The position numbers were made by a program, and so were the translations under genes. Below, one piece after another: positions 45,446-54,392 of a stretch of 64,000 bases of DNA. The notes below the pieces were generated by a model that was given only the letters and a program-made list of their open reading frames with translations, was not told the DNA's origin and searched no databases. Positions within the stretch are counted from its first letter, which is position 1. Every line of letters starts with the position of its first letter. Location: positions 1-64,000 of the forward strand of contig JAXLWB010000030.1 in assembly GCA_046328715.1 (NCBI GenBank), in the 5' to 3' direction. The DNA comes from JAXLWB01 sp046328715. GTDB taxonomy: Bacteria > Chloroflexota > Anaerolineae > Caldilineales > Caldilineaceae.

Positions 45446-47431
45446 ATGCCGATGATTGTAAGTCAGCTGCTGGTTCATCAAAACGGTGCAGAAGCGAGTC
45501 ATGAGGTGAGGGTGCGGACGCCTACCCTTCGTACCTGTGCGCTTGCCGCGCTCGCCGCACAGATGGTCGACTTTATCCACGCCGATCCCGAGCTGCATGA
45601 GCATCGCTTCTTGTTGGAGCAGTTGCAAGCCGTTGGCGATGTGGATGGTTGGCGGCTGGCCTTAGAACGGGCATTAATGTTGCCGAGCTCGACCGACGCA
45701 ACATTGGTAGAGTTGAGCAAGACGCTGGGGTTGGAAGGTGGCGAAGTGCTGACCGTGGCCCTGGCGCTGGCGGTCGAAGAGGATGCCATGATCGGGCGTG
45801 TGCTGGCCTATCTCCAGCAGCCGATGGGCGGTTCACGACCGACCTTAGGCTTGGCAGCGCGCACTTTTTTCGCAGCCACTGAGCAAGACACGCCGCCAAT
45901 CTATACCTTAGTCAACGGGGCAGCGGTGCAGAGTGGCTTACTGACCTTGCTCAACGAAGGAGCGCCTCTTCCTGAACGCACCTTGGCGATTCCCCGCGCG
46001 CTAACCTTAGCATTGGTAGGTATTGCTACCTCCTGGCAAGGTGCAATCGGCGAAGCGCTGCCCGCTTTGGCCCTGCCGCAAGCATTGCTGGACGAAGCCA
46101 AGCTGCGTGGACAAACCCTAAACGAAAGTATGGTGCGACTTTTGGTCTTGCGTGGAGCAGCTTTGGAAGCACAAGTGCTTGCTAACGAAGTCGCCGCTGG
46201 ACTTGGCAAGCGACCATTTTTTCTGCCGCTTGATGTGTCAACGGCTGGATTGGGCATCTTTCTACGGCTGCGCAATCTGCTGCCTGTGTTTGTTTGCGAA
46301 CTTGGGCCGGGCGAACACAAAGTTTTACCTGCCATTCCCTTTTACCAGGGTCCGCTTGTGGCGACCTGCGGCGTAGACGGTGCGCTAGAAGTGAGTGGCG
46401 AAGCAGCGCTCAATTGGCTTCTCCCTGTGCCCAATCGCCAGGAACGTGCGACCCTGTGGCAGATGGCACTCGACAACGAAACACTGGTCAACGAACTAGC
46501 CCAGCATCATCGGCATAGCAGCAGCCGCATTGCCCAGTTGGGACGATTGGCACGTTATCATGCCCGCCTGCGCGGTGATCCTACGCCCGCCGCCGCCGAC
46601 CTGTTGGCAGCAGCCTGGAACAGCGATAGCGGTCTGGCCACGCTGGCGCAACCGTTGCCCGAACAGATCCCCGATGCCGCACTGGTTGCCACCGCCGCCC
46701 TGCGCCGCGATCTCGATTCTTTGCTTCTTCGTTGTCGCAGTCGGGATGGGCTGGTCGAGGGGTTGGGCGCTTCTTCCAAAGCGCGCTATCGACCTGGGGT
46801 GCGGGCGCTCTTTGTCGGCGCATCCGGTGCGGGCAAGACCTTGGCCGTCGGCTGGTTGGCAACCCAGTTGCACCTGCCGCTCTACCGGGTCGATCTGGCC
46901 GCTGTAACCAGCAAATACATCGGCGAGACCGAGAAGAATCTCTCTCAATTGCTCGCCCGTGCCGAACAGAGCGAAGTGATTCTGCTCTTCGACGAGGCGG
47001 ATTCGCTCTTTGGCAAACGCACCGACGTGCAACAATCGAATGACCGCTTCGCCAATGCTCAGACCAACTATCTGCTGCAACGGATCGAGAGTTACGAAGG
47101 CATTGCCCTGCTCACCAGCAACAGCCGCAGCCGCTTTGACCCGGCCTTTATGCGCCGGCTCGACATGATCATCGACTTCCCCACGCCCGGGCCACAAGAG
47201 CGTCGCGCCCTCTGGCTTTCCCATCTGGGCACTCAACATCAAGTCGATGGGCAGCAGATCAACCGCATCGCCGCTGCCTGTGATCTGGCGGGTGGTCACA
47301 TCCGCAACGTCGTCCTCAGCGCCGCCGTGCTGGCACAAAGCCATCGGCGACCGATTCAATACGACGATCTACTGGCCGGGCTGGGGGATGAGTATCGGAA
47401 GTTGGGGAGGCAGTTGCCAGTAGAATTGTGA
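45446..47431 (+). CDS. eCIS AAA+ ATPase (Afp15/Pvc15-like)
   Basis: A 661-residue protein. The N-terminal 400 residues are a helical region typical of Afp15-type ATPases. The AAA+ core begins near 430: Walker A GASGAGKT with K464, a conserved DLAAVTSKYIGETEKNLSQL segment, Walker B VILLFDEADSLFG, sensor and arginine residues in NYLLQRIESYEG and LTSNSRSRFDPAFMRRLD. In Afp/PVC systems this ATPase is needed for assembly or cargo loading rather than sheath recycling. Its stop overlaps the GTG start of the toxin candidate, which suggests coupled synthesis. Confidence 0.95.
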   Translation: MPMIVSQLLVHQNGAEASHEVRVRTPTLRTCALAALAAQMVDFIHADPELHEHRFLLEQLQAVGDVDGWRLALERALMLPSSTDATLVELSKTLGLEGGEVLTVALALAVEEDAMIGRVLAYLQQPMGGSRPTLGLAARTFFAATEQDTPPIYTLVNGAAVQSGLLTLLNEGAPLPERTLAIPRALTLALVGIATSWQGAIGEALPALALPQALLDEAKLRGQTLNESMVRLLVLRGAALEAQVLANEVAAGLGKRPFFLPLDVSTAGLGIFLRLRNLLPVFVCELGPGEHKVLPAIPFYQGPLVATCGVDGALEVSGEAALNWLLPVPNRQERATLWQMALDNETLVNELAQHHRHSSSRIAQLGRLARYHARLRGDPTPAAADLLAAAWNSDSGLATLAQPLPEQIPDAALVATAALRRDLDSLLLRCRSRDGLVEGLGASSKARYRPGVRALFVGASGAGKTLAVGWLATQLHLPLYRVDLAAVTSKYIGETEKNLSQLLARAEQSEVILLFDEADSLFGKRTDVQQSNDRFANAQTNYLLQRIESYEGIALLTSNSRSRFDPAFMRRLDMIIDFPTPGPQERRALWLSHLGTQHQVDGQQINRIAAACDLAGGHIRNVVLSAAVLAQSHRRPIQYDDLLAGLGDEYRKLGRQLPVEL

Positions 47432-50400
47432 GAGTTCACATGCAATCTATGACTGCGGTCAAGCCTGCGGGCAAACAATCGAATACGCAGTCTAGCGATG
47501 CAAGACCGCATCCTGATCGACCCAAGCCGGATCGTAAGCCCAGCGATCGGGCAGGCATGCCGCGTTTTTTGCAGGGGACACCGCCTGCGAATGGCAAGAC
47601 AACCTCGGCCACGGACCAGAAAGACGCTGCCCAAAAAGTTGCCGGTAAAAAAGAGGGCGAGTCCAAGGATGAAGCCAAACAGGCCAACGAGAAAGAGGCT
47701 GCCAAAGGCGAAGGGAAAGCAGGCGATGCAGCCAAGGCAGGGGATCAAGCAGGGAAAGCGGCTCCTGGCGCCGAAGGAGCAGAAGGTGAAGGTGGACAGC
47801 CGCTACCTGCCGATCCCCAAGCTGCCACCGACACAGGCGATGTCACCCCGCAGCCGATCACGCCGCCCGCCCCACTGCGCATCCAACCCCTCTTTCCGCC
47901 CTTCCTCGCCGCACCGCCAACGCTGGAGGATCGAGCGCGGGTTGCCATTACTAAGCGCACAGGGCTCACGCCACAGGAGCATTATCAGCAGACAGAGCGC
48001 CGGCTAGACGAGATCGTCAACGACGCCAACAGCCGACGCATGCTGCTGGTGAGTGAATTTGAAACAAAAGCGTCCAGCACTGTCGGTCAATTTTCAGTCG
48101 ATGCGGTCACCGTGCAGACAACGGTAAGTCAGGCCGAAACCGCCATCAGCGAAGGCTATGCCCAAGCGCGGGTCGCCGTCAACAGCACGACCGATAACGC
48201 CATCTCCACGGCACAAGGCCAGGTGGAAGATGGTCGCGCCCAGGTGACCACCAACGCCACCACCCAGACCAAGACGGTCAGCGCCAACCACCAACAAGCC
48301 TCGGACCAGATCCAAAACCTCTACAACCTAGAGATCGAACCCTTCCGCAAGATGCTCGCCACCGGCAAAGAGGGCTTTGAAACGGCAGCCAAGGGCAAAG
48401 CCAAAGAGATGACCAAAACCGCAGCCAGCTTTGCCGCCAAGGTCGATGTCCAGGCACCCGACTCCCCGGTAGAAGATTCACGCAACGAAACCAAAGCCAA
48501 AACCGCCACCCAACTCGGCGAGAAAGCTGCCACCGATATGACCACGGGCGGCAGTGCGCGCGGCCAGGCCACGCTGGCTCAGGAAGCTGCCTTTGGTCAG
48601 ATCATCCTTGGCTACCTGCGTCCCCTTTCAGGCAAGGCGATGATCGTCGGCGATCACGGTGTGGAAATGATCAGCGCTGCCGAAGAGAACGCCATGCGCC
48701 GTCTGCAACAGATGGGGACGGAATCGCAAGGCGATCTGAAAGGGACCCGCGAAGCGGTGTTACAGCGGCTCGACAAAGCCGAAAAGGCCGCCAAGCAAGA
48801 AGTCAGGGCTGCTGGCAAACAGTTGGAGATCGACATCAGCAAACAGGCGCAGGGTGCCAACGATCAATTGCATCAAACCAGCAACGCCCTGATTGACGAA
48901 TATGGCGACTATCTAACCAACCTGGGCAACAACATCAAGCCACCGGAAGGGTTTATCAACTATCGGGATGTCGAACCGACCTTGCGTGCTGCGCCGGTCC
49001 AAATCCAGGCGATGTTCGACGCCCATCTCAACGGCCTCAACCAGACCCATGCCACATCGGTTGGTCAGTTGCGCCAGAGCGTGAGCGCACGGTTGGAGAG
49101 TCTGCGCTCAGTCGGTGAAAATGCCCGTGACGAGGCGATGATCATCAGCGGCAAGCAGGAGGAACACATCCAGGGCGCAGCGCAAAACTTTGCCCAGGGA
49201 GCTGCCGTTGTCTCTGGCAGCGTCAACCGTACCGTAGACACCTTTGTCGCGCCCACAGGCAAAAAGCTCGATACCTATCTCAAGCAGGTGCGAGCTGAAT
49301 TAAAAACATTGCGTGAGGGTACCGAAAAGGAACTCAAAACGCGTAAAACCGATTACGAAAAGGAGATGCAGGGCAACATCGACGGCTTTGCCCAGAGCAG
49401 CGGCAAAGCATTGAAGGATGCTTCGCTCAAGCTCGACGAAGATCTCGACAAACGGGGCGACAAAGCCTTCGACGCCATGCGTGGCATTGGCACCGACGAA
49501 GCCAGCCTGATGGATGCCCTACGCAGCCTCACCTTTCGTCAGGGCAAGGCGCTGCGTGTCATTTGGGATCGCCACATTGACCCGGGTGAAACTCTGGAAA
49601 GCTGGCTCGATGGCGAACTTTCGGGCGACGAGTATGACGCAGCCTTTGCCTATCTCAACGGCAACACGGCAGCGGGTGCCCGTTTCGAGTTGGAAGCCTC
49701 AATGCGCTGGTATGGCGACGACGAAGCCCGCATCGAAAATGTGCTGCGCAGCCTCAGTGACGAAGACCGCGCCAAACTTAAGAACGAACCCGGCTGGAAA
49801 GAGACAAGCGCCCGCCTGACCGACAATCTCTCTGGCACCGACCTGCAAGTGACCGATGCCCTGCTCGAAGGCAAACGCTTCCGTGCCGATGCCCTGCGTC
49901 TGCGCGAGCGTGTCGACGAAGCACGCCACGAAGGTAATACGGACAAGGTCCACGAATTGCTAGCCGGTATTCCGCCCAGTGACCTGGCTCAGGTACAGCA
50001 AGAATTTGCCCATATCGAAGGCAAGGTCAACCTGGATGCTGGCGGCAAGATCGACCAGAAGCAGGCTGCCAACATGTTGGCCGAGTATGTTGTGCGCCCG
50101 GTCGAGACCTACGATCCCAAGACCGGTCAGGTGCAAAAAGTATCTATGACCGGCAGCAAAGCCGACCTGGCGATGGCATTGGCGCGCAGCGGTGAAGGTT
50201 CGCTGGATGCCAAAGTATCGCGTCTGGCGGTCGAGACCGAGCGGAGCGGCGGTGCCAAGCTCGAAAATTTGGAAACCGCCCTCAACGACCCGCGTCTGCG
50301 CGACAAAGATCCCAAGGTCGTCGCCCAAGCCCAGATCGAGCGCCAGCAACTGATCTCGCTCTTTGCCGAACGCTATAGTCAAAGCAAAAATAAAGGCGAT

Positions 50401-53400
50401 CCGAAAGCCGCACGCGCCTTTGCCGAAGAAAAATTACGTGGTGCGTTGGATGACAACTTATCGCAAGAGATGGCGCTGGGCATGCTCGACAAAGGTCGCG
50501 CCGATCCGGCAGTTGCCATCAAATTTGCGGTCAAAGGGGTCGGCACCAACGAAGAGCTGATCAAACGTACCTTGCGCACCATGGATCGCGATGAGATCAA
50601 GGCGATGAGCAAAGCCTACAAGGATCGCTTTGATGTCGATCTCGAAGACGATCTGGGCACCAATGGCCATGGTGGTTTCTTCACCGAGCTCTCCGGCGAT
50701 GATCGGCTTGAAGTGGAACGGCTGCTGTTGGGGCAACCGCGCAATGACCGCGAACGGGTGGAAGTGGCACAGTTAGCCGCCCGCCAACAACGTGAAGAGA
50801 CCGGTTTCGCTGGTCGTGGCTTGATGAGCGGCAGCCCCGAAGATCGAGCGCTAGCTGCTAACACCGAAGGGCTAAGTGCGCAGATCGAAAAGCTAGGCGG
50901 CATGGAGCAAGCCTTTGATAAGGATGGCAACTTCAAGGGCGATGTCGCCGAATTACGTCGCTACACTCGCTTCACTCAATCCTCGGCAGAAAACTACGCA
51001 GCACAGATCGACCGCATCGGCAGCTATATCACAACGGCGATTGCCATTGCAGGTGCTGTGGCACTGGCTGTACTTTCTGGCGGCACGGCGACACCACTGC
51101 TGGCGGCGGCAATTGCCGGCGGTACTGGGCTGCTCACGGTCGGTGCCAACTATGCACTGCGCGGTGGACGTTATGGTTGGGAAGCTGCCGCCACCGACAC
51201 AGGCATTGCCGCAGTTCAGGCAGCCACAGCGGGTCTGGGAGCCTACATGGGGCAGGTTTCCCGTATTTCCTCGCTCACGGGCAGCAAGTTGGGCGATATC
51301 GCTTTGATCGGTGCCACCACCAGCGCGCTCAACGCGGCTGGCCAAACGGCACTGAGCGACGGCACCTGGGAGAATGGCATCGGCGAAGGGTTGAAGAAGA
51401 CCTTTGGCAGTGGGCTCAAGGGTGGTATGGTTGGTGCAGCCACATCGGTTGTCGGCGGCAAGTTTGAAGGAAGCAAGTTTGGCAGCAAATTGACCAATTC
51501 CACCGGATTTATAACCCGTGGTACTGGCAAAGCGCTCAGCGGCGGATTAGGTGGTGCCACTGGACGAGCCACGGAACTACTGATCGACAAATCGACGGGC
51601 AACTTCCATGGCGATATCGACGACGCCACTCTTTCAATTTTGGAAGCAGGCGGACGCGGCGCAGGCCAAAGCTTCCTCGAAGGCGTGGGCGAAGCCCGAC
51701 ATGCCCGCGCCGTGGCAGCACAGCAGGCAGCCACCCCACAGACCAGCGGCACGCCTCCCGCCTTGCCTTCCGAAACCGAATTGGTTCCCCCAGCCACCGT
51801 CAAACCCTCGACAGGCGGAGAAGAGCCAACCACAACCAGACCCGCATCGACCATTGAACAAGAAGCACCGGTCGCAGCCAAACCGACAGGCGAAGAAGAG
51901 AAACCGCCTTTGCTACGTCCCGCAGGCCCCGAACAGGCTGAAGGGGGTGGCGCAGGTGTTGTTCCGCCACGTGGCACTGGCGGTGGCGGGGCAGGCGGCG
52001 AAGGTCCTGAACCGCTCTTCCCCAACCTGACCGATGCCGAAATCGACGCCGCCTTCGGCCAGATGGGCGCAGGACCTTTGGTCCATGCCCCAGCCCCCAG
52101 TGGCTTCCGCACCGGCGCTGGACAACCCGATTATTGGGGTGCCGAGCCGGCCACCGGTATGACCGTGCAGGAATATCGCTTCCAAGCCCAACGTGGCACG
52201 CCACGGCTCGATCCCAGAGGTCAGCCGGTGCCAGGGCCACGAGGGGATATCCAGACGCGCATGCGCATCCACTCCCCCGATCCGACAGCACCGCCCGGAT
52301 CGCCCTCCGCACGCGGTTGGACCGTCGGTTTCGAACAGGGTAATGCCCGTTATTCACCGGAAGCAGGCTGGTTTGACACTCGCTACGGCACTCGCCCGGA
52401 TGGCACAGCAATTGATGTGCGCCCCTATCGCCGTGGACCGGATGGCAACTGGATTCATCACGACAGTGGCACTGCAGTCACTGATCCAGGCACGCTGCAT
52501 GCCCTCAATGGTTGGGAGCAGAACATGGCGTCCAGTCATATTCCGCTCTTCCCTGAGCATGGAACGTTGCCGCCAGGAGGTGCGCCACCCACGGTGCCCG
52601 AACTTCCGCCGCCCGCACCACCACGAGCCCCCACATCCGAAGGGGAGGCGCTACAACCTCCATCCGTGCGACCTGCGGCACCTGCCCCTGCGCAAGCGCA
52701 ACCGACTGGCAATGAACCAATTTCGGGCGAAGCGGCCTATCTGTTAGGTAGCTCCTTCCGGGGTAATGCTCAGCCTTCGAATCAAACTCGTACAGTGTCC
52801 GCAGTGGATGAAGCGCTGCCCAAGTTGCAGAACACTCCAATCCATGCTGAAGGCAACGCCCGCCAAATCGAGATCCCGACCGGCGTGAGCGATGCCAAGG
52901 TCAAAGTGCGCATCGAAACCGAAGCGCCCTCGCCCGATGCCGAGTTCAAACCGAATACCCGACTCTCTGGCAAGGCACGCAATGTTCCAGTCGCCCATTT
53001 CGAGAAGAATGCGGATGGTTCGTATACGATCAAGGTGTCAGAAGGGGCACACGCACATCATATCGAGCGCGCCCTGGCCCATGAATTGGCCGAGATCAAA
53101 CACATCGAAAGTGGTGGCCGCCGCACCGGTGGTGATGCTCTGGCCGCTGGCTCGCAACAAAAGGATCTGAGTGCCCACGATGTCGGTCGCATCGCCGAGT
53201 TGGATGTCATCGCCAAACAGATCCAGGCGGCCAAACAGCAGGGCGACGAGGCATTGATCAAGCAGTTGACCGAGGAAGGGCAGCAGCTTGTGTCACATTT
53301 GGGCTTGGTACACGGCGATGAGGCAGCCACAGCCCGACGCGCCTTGCTTGAACCGCATTTGCCCGCCAACAGTGAGGCCAAGGCGCTGCTCGATCCATTG

Positions 53401-54309
53401 ATCAACGGAGCTCGCACAAACAAAAACCTGGCACCAGGTCACTTACTACAAGATGAACATCACCTAGAAGTTCAGATTAATCGGGTACGTCAACGTTTTG
53501 GAGACCATGAGCATTTCCAGGAATGGCATGAATTCAAGAATCGTTACCGCAAAGCCATTAAGACAAGTAAGCGCAGCGATGAGGATTTGTTCAATGATTG
53601 GAAAGCGGGCTACTATGTAGGCGGTAAGGGTCGAATACGCCTACTCCTCGGCGAATCGCATGTTCCCAGCCCAGGCTTTGAGTCGAGCAAGTCTGCCGTC
53701 TCGAATCGAGGTGCAGCGCTGACGGATGCCGAAGCTGCCCCGTTGATTCAGCGGCGCGCCGCTGCACAGACCAAACGCAAACAGTTGCTGGCTGAAGCAG
53801 AACAAATCCGCAAAAATAGCCCCGAAGAAGATAGCTCTGAATATCGGGCCAAGATTCGCCAAGCCGATGCTTTGATCCCAGAGATCAATCAGCCGACCGA
53901 GGGATTGGGCGAAGCAGCGGGCCGAGCCTTTGCCGCCCAACGTGGGGCTGGCAATCAACTAGAATCGCCTCGCACGGGTGCGAATGCGCTCGACCAGGTC
54001 TTTGAGATGCCCAACCCGCCACCGCTGTTGTTGATCGTCGAAGCAAAGGGCGGCGGTTCAACCTTGGGTACGCGCACAGGCGTTGGCTCGGCAGCCGGGA
54101 AACGAGTACAACAGGGCACGCGTGCCTACCTGGAAAGTCTGGTTGAGTTTATGGATCAACCCAATCGTCCAGCGTCTGAACGATTGTTAGCAGCACGTAT
54201 CCGCCAGGCGCTGGCCACACCGGGCGGCATTGAATACGTAGAAGTACGCCAACCGCTGGGCGACAACGGCGAATTGCAAGCAATGCAGGTGAACAAGTTT
54301 AATATCTGA
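47428..54309 (+). CDS. Giant eCIS cargo / toxin candidate with annexin-like repeats and C-terminal nuclease-like domain
   Basis: A 2293-residue multidomain protein. Residues 1-150 are a Lys/Pro/Ala-rich disordered N-terminus. Residues about 150-680 are long helices. An annexin-type repeat begins near 684 (RGIGTDEASLMDALRSL ... ELSGDEYD), a degenerate one lies near 755-810, and a second good one near 1035 (VKGVGTNEELIKRTLRTMDR ... ELSGDDRLE). A hydrophobic Gly/Ala segment (about 1197-1250) could enter membranes. Pro/Gly linkers follow. ALAHELAEI at H1885 resembles a metallopeptidase helix. The last about 110 residues carry VEAKGGGSTLGTR with E2205 and K2207, like PD-(D/E)XK nuclease toxins. 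The start is GTG overlapping the ATPase stop, or ATG at 47440. No DUF4157 domain is present. Confidence 0.82.
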   Translation: MRVHMQSMTAVKPAGKQSNTQSSDARPHPDRPKPDRKPSDRAGMPRFLQGTPPANGKTTSATDQKDAAQKVAGKKEGESKDEAKQANEKEAAKGEGKAGDAAKAGDQAGKAAPGAEGAEGEGGQPLPADPQAATDTGDVTPQPITPPAPLRIQPLFPPFLAAPPTLEDRARVAITKRTGLTPQEHYQQTERRLDEIVNDANSRRMLLVSEFETKASSTVGQFSVDAVTVQTTVSQAETAISEGYAQARVAVNSTTDNAISTAQGQVEDGRAQVTTNATTQTKTVSANHQQASDQIQNLYNLEIEPFRKMLATGKEGFETAAKGKAKEMTKTAASFAAKVDVQAPDSPVEDSRNETKAKTATQLGEKAATDMTTGGSARGQATLAQEAAFGQIILGYLRPLSGKAMIVGDHGVEMISAAEENAMRRLQQMGTESQGDLKGTREAVLQRLDKAEKAAKQEVRAAGKQLEIDISKQAQGANDQLHQTSNALIDEYGDYLTNLGNNIKPPEGFINYRDVEPTLRAAPVQIQAMFDAHLNGLNQTHATSVGQLRQSVSARLESLRSVGENARDEAMIISGKQEEHIQGAAQNFAQGAAVVSGSVNRTVDTFVAPTGKKLDTYLKQVRAELKTLREGTEKELKTRKTDYEKEMQGNIDGFAQSSGKALKDASLKLDEDLDKRGDKAFDAMRGIGTDEASLMDALRSLTFRQGKALRVIWDRHIDPGETLESWLDGELSGDEYDAAFAYLNGNTAAGARFELEASMRWYGDDEARIENVLRSLSDEDRAKLKNEPGWKETSARLTDNLSGTDLQVTDALLEGKRFRADALRLRERVDEARHEGNTDKVHELLAGIPPSDLAQVQQEFAHIEGKVNLDAGGKIDQKQAANMLAEYVVRPVETYDPKTGQVQKVSMTGSKADLAMALARSGEGSLDAKVSRLAVETERSGGAKLENLETALNDPRLRDKDPKVVAQAQIERQQLISLFAERYSQSKNKGDPKAARAFAEEKLRGALDDNLSQEMALGMLDKGRADPAVAIKFAVKGVGTNEELIKRTLRTMDRDEIKAMSKAYKDRFDVDLEDDLGTNGHGGFFTELSGDDRLEVERLLLGQPRNDRERVEVAQLAARQQREETGFAGRGLMSGSPEDRALAANTEGLSAQIEKLGGMEQAFDKDGNFKGDVAELRRYTRFTQSSAENYAAQIDRIGSYITTAIAIAGAVALAVLSGGTATPLLAAAIAGGTGLLTVGANYALRGGRYGWEAAATDTGIAAVQAATAGLGAYMGQVSRISSLTGSKLGDIALIGATTSALNAAGQTALSDGTWENGIGEGLKKTFGSGLKGGMVGAATSVVGGKFEGSKFGSKLTNSTGFITRGTGKALSGGLGGATGRATELLIDKSTGNFHGDIDDATLSILEAGGRGAGQSFLEGVGEARHARAVAAQQAATPQTSGTPPALPSETELVPPATVKPSTGGEEPTTTRPASTIEQEAPVAAKPTGEEEKPPLLRPAGPEQAEGGGAGVVPPRGTGGGGAGGEGPEPLFPNLTDAEIDAAFGQMGAGPLVHAPAPSGFRTGAGQPDYWGAEPATGMTVQEYRFQAQRGTPRLDPRGQPVPGPRGDIQTRMRIHSPDPTAPPGSPSARGWTVGFEQGNARYSPEAGWFDTRYGTRPDGTAIDVRPYRRGPDGNWIHHDSGTAVTDPGTLHALNGWEQNMASSHIPLFPEHGTLPPGGAPPTVPELPPPAPPRAPTSEGEALQPPSVRPAAPAPAQAQPTGNEPISGEAAYLLGSSFRGNAQPSNQTRTVSAVDEALPKLQNTPIHAEGNARQIEIPTGVSDAKVKVRIETEAPSPDAEFKPNTRLSGKARNVPVAHFEKNADGSYTIKVSEGAHAHHIERALAHELAEIKHIESGGRRTGGDALAAGSQQKDLSAHDVGRIAELDVIAKQIQAAKQQGDEALIKQLTEEGQQLVSHLGLVHGDEAATARRALLEPHLPANSEAKALLDPLINGARTNKNLAPGHLLQDEHHLEVQINRVRQRFGDHEHFQEWHEFKNRYRKAIKTSKRSDEDLFNDWKAGYYVGGKGRIRLLLGESHVPSPGFESSKSAVSNRGAALTDAEAAPLIQRRAAAQTKRKQLLAEAEQIRKNSPEEDSSEYRAKIRQADALIPEINQPTEGLGEAAGRAFAAQRGAGNQLESPRTGANALDQVFEMPNPPPLLLIVEAKGGGSTLGTRTGVGSAAGKRVQQGTRAYLESLVEFMDQPNRPASERLLAARIRQALATPGGIEYVEVRQPLGDNGELQAMQVNKFNI

Positions 54310-54314
54310 GATAA

Positions 54315-54390
54315 GGTTGAAGAGTGGAAAAGTGGCAGAGTGGCAACGTAACTTTTCCACTCCTCAACTCTTCAACTTTTCAACTTTTCA
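54315..54390. repeat. Palindromic spacer element, word family A
   Basis: Left arm GTTGAAGAGTGGAAAAGTGG, then CAGAGTGGCAA; right arm ACTTTTCCACTCCTCAACTC, then TTCAACTTTTCAAC words. It spans the whole gap between the toxin candidate and the immunity-like gene. It ends 2 nt before the ATG at 54393, which has no Shine-Dalgarno sequence. Confidence 0.75.
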
Positions 54391-54392
54391 AT

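Noticed and set aside
46496..47359. Minus-strand ORF of 287 codons within the AAA+ gene
   Set aside because: It is antisense to the Walker A/B region; the plus-strand motifs are unambiguous.
51243..52112. Minus-strand ORF of 289 codons within the giant cargo gene
   Set aside because: It is a Pro/Ser-rich artefact of the Gly/Ala-rich coding strand.
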